Origin: G021776435 sp046756245
GTDB taxonomy: Bacteria; Pseudomonadota; Alphaproteobacteria; Caulobacterales; Parvularculaceae
NCBI GenBank assembly: GCA_046756245.1
Contig: JBHHVZ010000056.1
Location: forward strand, 1-17,511
DNA: 17,511 nt
Direction: 5' to 3'
Shown here: positions 14,945 through 17,511 of the stretch, piece by piece
Numbering within the stretch: position 1 is the stretch's first letter
How the letters are laid out: the number at the start of each line of letters is the position of its first letter
Position numbers and translations under genes: made by a program
Notes under the pieces: generated by a model
Database searches by the model: none
Told to the model about the DNA's origin: nothing
The model's input: only the letters and a program-made list of their open reading frames with translations

Positions 14945-16170
14945 CGATCAATCTCCCCGAACACAACATCAATCGAGCCGATGAGGGCGGCGACGTCGGC
15001 GAGCATGTGACCGCGGGCGAGATAGTCCATCGCCGCCAGATGCGGATAGCCCGGCGCGCGGATTTTGCAGCGATAGGGGCGATTGCTTCCGTCGGAAACG
15101 AGATAGACGCCGAATTCGCCCTTCGGCGCCTCGACCGCGGCGTAGACCTCGCCGGCCGGCACATGGAAGCCTTCGGTGTAGAGCTTGAAGTGATGGATGA
15201 GGGCCTCCATCGAGTCCTTCATCTTGGCGCGGCGCGGCGGCGTAACCTTGCCGTCTGTCGCCATCACCGGGCCGGGCCCCTCCTCGCGCATCTTGGCGAT
15301 CGCCTGTTTCATGATCGAGATAGATTGTTTCATCTCTTCGACGCGACAGAGATAGCGGTCCCAGCAGTCGCCATTCTTGCCGACCGGAATGTCGAAATCG
15401 TATTCCGGATAGGTTTCGTAAGGCTGGGCTTTGCGCAAATCCCACGGGATTCCCGAACCGCGCAGCATGACGCCGGTGAATCCGCGGGCAAAGGCTTCAT
15501 CCTGCGTCGCGACGCCGATGTCGACATTGCGCTGCTTGAAGATGCGGTTATGGGTGATGAGCGTTTCGATTTCGTCGAGCACCTTCGGAAAGGTATCGCA
15601 CCAGGCGTCGATATCGTCGAGCAGTTCCGGCGGCAGGTCCTGATGCACGCCGCCGACGCGGAAATAGGCCGCATGCATGCGCGAGCCCGACGCACGCTCA
15701 TAGAACACCATCAGCTTTTCGCGCTCCTCGAAGCCCCACAGCGGCGGGGTGAGCGCACCCACGTCCATCGCCTGCGTGGTGACATTCAGGATATGCGACA
15801 GAATGCGGCCGATTTCACTATACAGAACCCGAATGTGCTGCGCGCGGCGCGGCGCCTCAACGCCTAAAAGCTTTTCCGCCGCGAGACAAAACGCGTGCTC
15901 CTGGTTCATCGGCGCGACATAATCGAGGCGGTCGAAATAGGGGATCGCCTGCAAGTATGTCTTGTATTCGATGAGCTTTTCGGTGCCGCGGTGAAGCAAG
16001 CCGATATGCGGGTCGACCCGCTCGACGACCTCGCCGTCGAGTTCGAGCACCAGGCGCAGAACGCCGTGCGCAGCCGGGTGCTGCGGGCCGAAATTAATGG
16101 TGAAGCGACGCTCGGATGATGCATCCGAAGCGCTGTCTTCAACGGGAATGATTTTCGAACCGTCAGCCAT
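14941..16170 (-). CDS. nuoD: NADH-quinone oxidoreductase subunit D
   Basis: This is the 49-kDa-type subunit that forms the quinone-reduction site with NuoB (409 aa). It is separate from NuoC, as usual in alphaproteobacteria and unlike the fused NuoCD of enterobacteria. Landmarks are INFGPQHPAAHGVLRL (25-40), HIGLLHRGTEKL (55-66), and RLDYVAPMNQEHAF (81-94). H35 and Y84 fall where the quinone-head ligands of the family lie. The sequence GSGIPWDLRKAQPYETY follows later. The ATG at 16170 has a GAGG ribosome site. A 168-base gap with a repeat element separates it from nuoC, and the 134-aa gene overlaps its stop. Identification is secure. Confidence 0.98.
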   Translation of the reverse strand: MADGSKIIPVEDSASDASSERRFTINFGPQHPAAHGVLRLVLELDGEVVERVDPHIGLLHRGTEKLIEYKTYLQAIPYFDRLDYVAPMNQEHAFCLAAEKLLGVEAPRRAQHIRVLYSEIGRILSHILNVTTQAMDVGALTPPLWGFEEREKLMVFYERASGSRMHAAYFRVGGVHQDLPPELLDDIDAWCDTFPKVLDEIETLITHNRIFKQRNVDIGVATQDEAFARGFTGVMLRGSGIPWDLRKAQPYETYPEYDFDIPVGKNGDCWDRYLCRVEEMKQSISIMKQAIAKMREEGPGPVMATDGKVTPPRRAKMKDSMEALIHHFKLYTEGFHVPAGEVYAAVEAPKGEFGVYLVSDGSNRPYRCKIRAPGYPHLAAMDYLARGHMLADVAALIGSIDVVFGEIDR

Positions 16171-16187
16171 TTGCGCCTCGGGCGCTT

Positions 16188-16343
16188 GGGTGAATGGTGA
16201 ATAGTGAATGGTGAATGGGGATGATGTTGCGCCCTTGAATCATAACGTCCGCCTGTAAATGAATAGCGCGCGAAAACCGAAAGGCGGTCCGCGTCACGAT
16301 CTCACTATTCACCATTTCACGATTCACCACTTCACCGTTCACT
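16188..16343. mobile_element. Gene-less repeat-bounded element between nuoC and nuoD
   Basis: Two inverted arms enclose about 80 bases with no reading frame of note. The arms are 16188-16220 (plus strand GTGAATGGTGAATAGTGAA and a further unit) and 16302-16343 (the same kind of units in complement). The outer 31 bases at 16312-16343 match those at 17429-17459, at the nuoB end of the larger element, apart from two substitutions and one inserted base. The inner-arm 19-mer GTGAATGGTGAATAGTGAA also occurs identically near 16946. It looks like a small non-autonomous relative of the neighbouring element. The call as a mobile element is an inference; no target duplication is clear. Confidence 0.5.
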
Positions 16344-16941
16344 CACTTGCCTTCTCATCGCCCGGCAGGACGTATTTCGCGCCTTCCCAGGGCGAGAGAT
16401 AATCGAAATTCCGGTATTCCTGGACGAGTTTTACCGGCTCGTAGACGACGCGCTTCAATTCGTCGTCATAACGCACTTCCACATGGCCGGTGAGCGGAAA
16501 ATCCTTTCTGAGCGGATGGCCTTCGAAGCCGTAATCGGTGAGGATGCGGCGCAAATCCGGATGGCCGGAAAAGACGATCCCGTACATATCGAACGCCTCG
16601 CGCTCGAACCAGTCGGCGCACGGATAAACATCAATGACGGAGGGAATCGTTTCCTCCTCGCCGACCTGCGCCTTGACGCGCACGCGCTGATTATTGTGCA
16701 AACTCAACAGGTGATAGACGACATCGAATCGCCTGGCGCGGTCGGGATAATCGACCCCGCACAGATCGATCAGCTCTATAAACCGGCACAGCGGATCGTC
16801 GCGCAGGAACTGCAGCACGTGGACGATGCGGTCGGCGCGGACATCGACGGTCAGTTCGCCATACTCCACCCGCCAGCCGCGGATTTCACTGTCGATTGCA
16901 GCGGCGATATGCTCGCCCAGTTCCTTGAGTTCTTCGCTCAT
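16339..16941 (-). CDS. nuoC: NADH-quinone oxidoreductase subunit C
   Basis: This is the 30-kDa-type subunit of the peripheral arm (200 aa), which packs against NuoD and NuoI and holds no cofactor. The family signature is complete: WFEREAFDMYGIVFSGHPDL (111-130), continuing with RRILTDYGFEGHPLRKDFPL (131-150). The C-terminus YVLPGDEKASE is normal. Its TGA stop lies inside the outer edge of the repeat arm that follows. Its ATG directly abuts the arm of the upstream repeat element, so the 50 bases before it are a pyrimidine/A-rich TTCACCA array without a Shine-Dalgarno sequence. How it is translated is therefore unclear. Identification is secure. Confidence 0.97.
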   Translation of the reverse strand: MSEELKELGEHIAAAIDSEIRGWRVEYGELTVDVRADRIVHVLQFLRDDPLCRFIELIDLCGVDYPDRARRFDVVYHLLSLHNNQRVRVKAQVGEEETIPSVIDVYPCADWFEREAFDMYGIVFSGHPDLRRILTDYGFEGHPLRKDFPLTGHVEVRYDDELKRVVYEPVKLVQEYRNFDYLSPWEGAKYVLPGDEKASE

Positions 16942-16993
16942 AGTGGTGAATGGTGAATAGTGAAGTGGTGAATGGTGAAGTGGTGAATGGGGG
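16942..16993 (+). repeat. GTGAATG-type repeat array abutting the nuoC start
   Basis: On the plus strand the array reads as successive units GTGAATG, GTGAATA, GTGAAGTG, GTGAATG, GTGAAGTG, GTGAATG, that is 7- and 8-base steps with an invariant GTGAA core. It ends in a G-run (TGGGGG). The reverse complement, read by the operon transcript, is the TTCACCA/TTCACTA form. Confidence 0.85.
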
Positions 16994-16996
16994 AAG

Positions 16997-17458
16997 TCAT
17001 GAGCCGTTCCGCCGCTTCAGCGCCCTGATAAGGGCGCGAAGCATTTTGCTGAGCCGCACGATATCTGAATTCAGCGACTCGAACTTGTCTGTCGCAAGGA
17101 AGCCGAGTTGGCTTGAAAGCTCAACCAAGGTCTCCAGCTCCTTGAGCGAACCTTGCGCAATACGGAGAAACTGAATAAATGCGCCGGTCGTTTCCCGGCC
17201 GAATCCCTCCGCTATGTTGGTCGGAACAGATACGCAAGCCCGGCGCATTTGCGATGTGATTCCATAAAGTTCTTCACGCGGAAAATCCGTCGTATCCCGG
17301 TAAACGGCCGCCGTTATCGCCATCCCTTCTTTCCAGACATCGAGATCGCGATAGTCCGTAACTTTCGCGCAGCGACCATCTTCGGCGAATCCAACCAATT
17401 CCCGGCGGTCCCCCTCATTCTCAATTTCCCATTCACCATTCACCACTTCACCATTCAC
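16997..17458 (-). CDS. Four-helix-bundle protein, 23S rRNA intervening-sequence (S23) family
   Basis: This is a small cytoplasmic helical protein (153 aa in the longest form). The family core is plain: DYRDLDVWKEGM (35-46), then FPREELYGITSQMRRACVSV (59-78), PTNIAEGFGR (79-88), and a second half FLRIAQGSLKELETLVELSS (97-116) ending in a basic helix. The family was first described in insertions within 23S rRNA genes; its biochemical role is unknown, and a related fold occurs in accessory proteins of diversity-generating retroelements. Here no rRNA or reverse transcriptase is nearby. The GTG at 17458 overlaps the nuoB stop by one base, and the first ten or so residues (MNGEVVNGEW) are simply translated repeat; a later TTG near 17398 is another possible start. 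Codon use is less G+C-biased than in nuoC. Confidence 0.88.
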   Translation of the reverse strand: MNGEVVNGEWEIENEGDRRELVGFAEDGRCAKVTDYRDLDVWKEGMAITAAVYRDTTDFPREELYGITSQMRRACVSVPTNIAEGFGRETTGAFIQFLRIAQGSLKELETLVELSSQLGFLATDKFESLNSDIVRLSKMLRALIRALKRRNGS

Positions 17459-17460
17459 TA
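17429..17460 (-). repeat. GTGAATG-type repeat array at the nuoB stop
   Basis: On the minus strand the units are GTGAATG, GTGAAGTG, GTGAATG and GTGAATG, followed by GGAAATTGAG, where the repeat decays. It is inverted relative to the array at 16942-16993. The first unit provides the GTG start of the S23-type gene. Confidence 0.85.
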
Positions 17461-17511
17461 CCGCACGATCGAGCCTTCTCGGCGGATTTTCTTCTGCAAT
17501 TGCAGGATACC
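17458..17511 (-). CDS. nuoB: NADH-quinone oxidoreductase subunit B (C-terminal 17 residues only)
   Basis: The last 51 coding bases before a TAG stop read GILQLQKKIRREGSIVR, which matches the conserved C-terminal helix of NuoB, the subunit carrying cluster N2. The iron-sulfur motif and the start lie outside the window. The stop codon merges with the first repeat unit of the following element (TAGTGAATG). Its position directly before nuoC, apart from that element, is the standard operon order. Confidence 0.9.
   Translation of the reverse strand, partial: GILQLQKKIRREGSIVR

Larger units (their letters stand above)
16942..17460. mobile_element. Repeat-bounded element carrying an S23-type gene, between nuoB and nuoC
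   Basis: The whole gap between nuoB and nuoC consists of two inverted arrays of degenerate GTGAATG/GTGAAGTG units (16942-16993 and 17429-17460) around one four-helix-bundle gene. The nuoB stop (TAG) merges with the first unit, and the other array ends at the nuoC ATG. The arrangement, with terminal inverted repeats around one gene plus a gene-less relative next door, suggests an insertion element. No transposase, recombinase or clear target duplication is present in the window, so the mobility is inferred. Confidence 0.55.

Noticed and set aside
16997..17458. S23-type gene as part of an rRNA intervening sequence or a diversity-generating retroelement
   Set aside because: No 23S rRNA sequence, reverse transcriptase or template repeat is present; the flanking genes are nuoB and nuoC.
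16942..17460. Repeat arrays as a CRISPR array
   Set aside because: Units are 7-8 bases with no spacers and occur as inverted pairs; no cas gene is near.

Overview
This window holds most of an NADH:quinone oxidoreductase (respiratory complex I, nuo/NDH-1) operon. Every convincing gene lies on the minus strand, so transcription runs from high to low coordinates. In that direction the order is: end of nuoB, a four-helix-bundle (S23-type) gene, nuoC, nuoD, a 134-aa membrane protein, nuoE, a cystathionine gamma-synthase family enzyme, an 88-aa membrane protein, nuoF, a 49-aa membrane peptide, a 100-aa coiled-coil protein, nuoG, a 180-aa membrane protein, an exported GIN/DUF2807-type protein, nuoH, nuoI, nuoJ, nuoK, nuoL, and nuoM, which runs off the low end. 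nuoA lies upstream, outside the window, and nuoN is expected downstream.

The high G+C content, separate nuoC and nuoD genes, and the forms of NuoG, NuoI and NuoB suggest an alphaproteobacterium. The density of small unknown genes between the nuo genes would fit the Caulobacterales/Parvularculales side of the class, but the order cannot be fixed from this sequence.

The nuo genes divide as expected. nuoE, nuoF and nuoG encode the NADH-oxidising module with FMN and Fe-S clusters. nuoB, nuoC, nuoD and nuoI encode the arm that carries electrons to quinone. nuoH, nuoJ, nuoK, nuoL and nuoM encode the membrane proton-pumping arm. Most are closely packed or overlap by a few bases (nuoL/nuoM, nuoJ/nuoK, nuoD/134-aa gene, nuoF directly after the 88-aa gene).

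The unusual part is what lies between them. Two related repeat-bounded elements occupy the consecutive gaps nuoB-nuoC (16942-17460) and nuoC-nuoD (16188-16343). Each has inverted arms built of degenerate GTGAATG/GTGAAGTG units. The first carries the S23-type gene and the second carries no gene. Both begin exactly where the upstream gene stops, and the first runs directly up to the nuoC start codon, leaving it without a visible Shine-Dalgarno sequence. A second, unrelated pair of palindromes (9985-10061 and 10075-10153) lies upstream of nuoG. I found no tRNA, rRNA or CRISPR array, no convincing plus-strand gene, and no gene-free stretch longer than about 260 bases.
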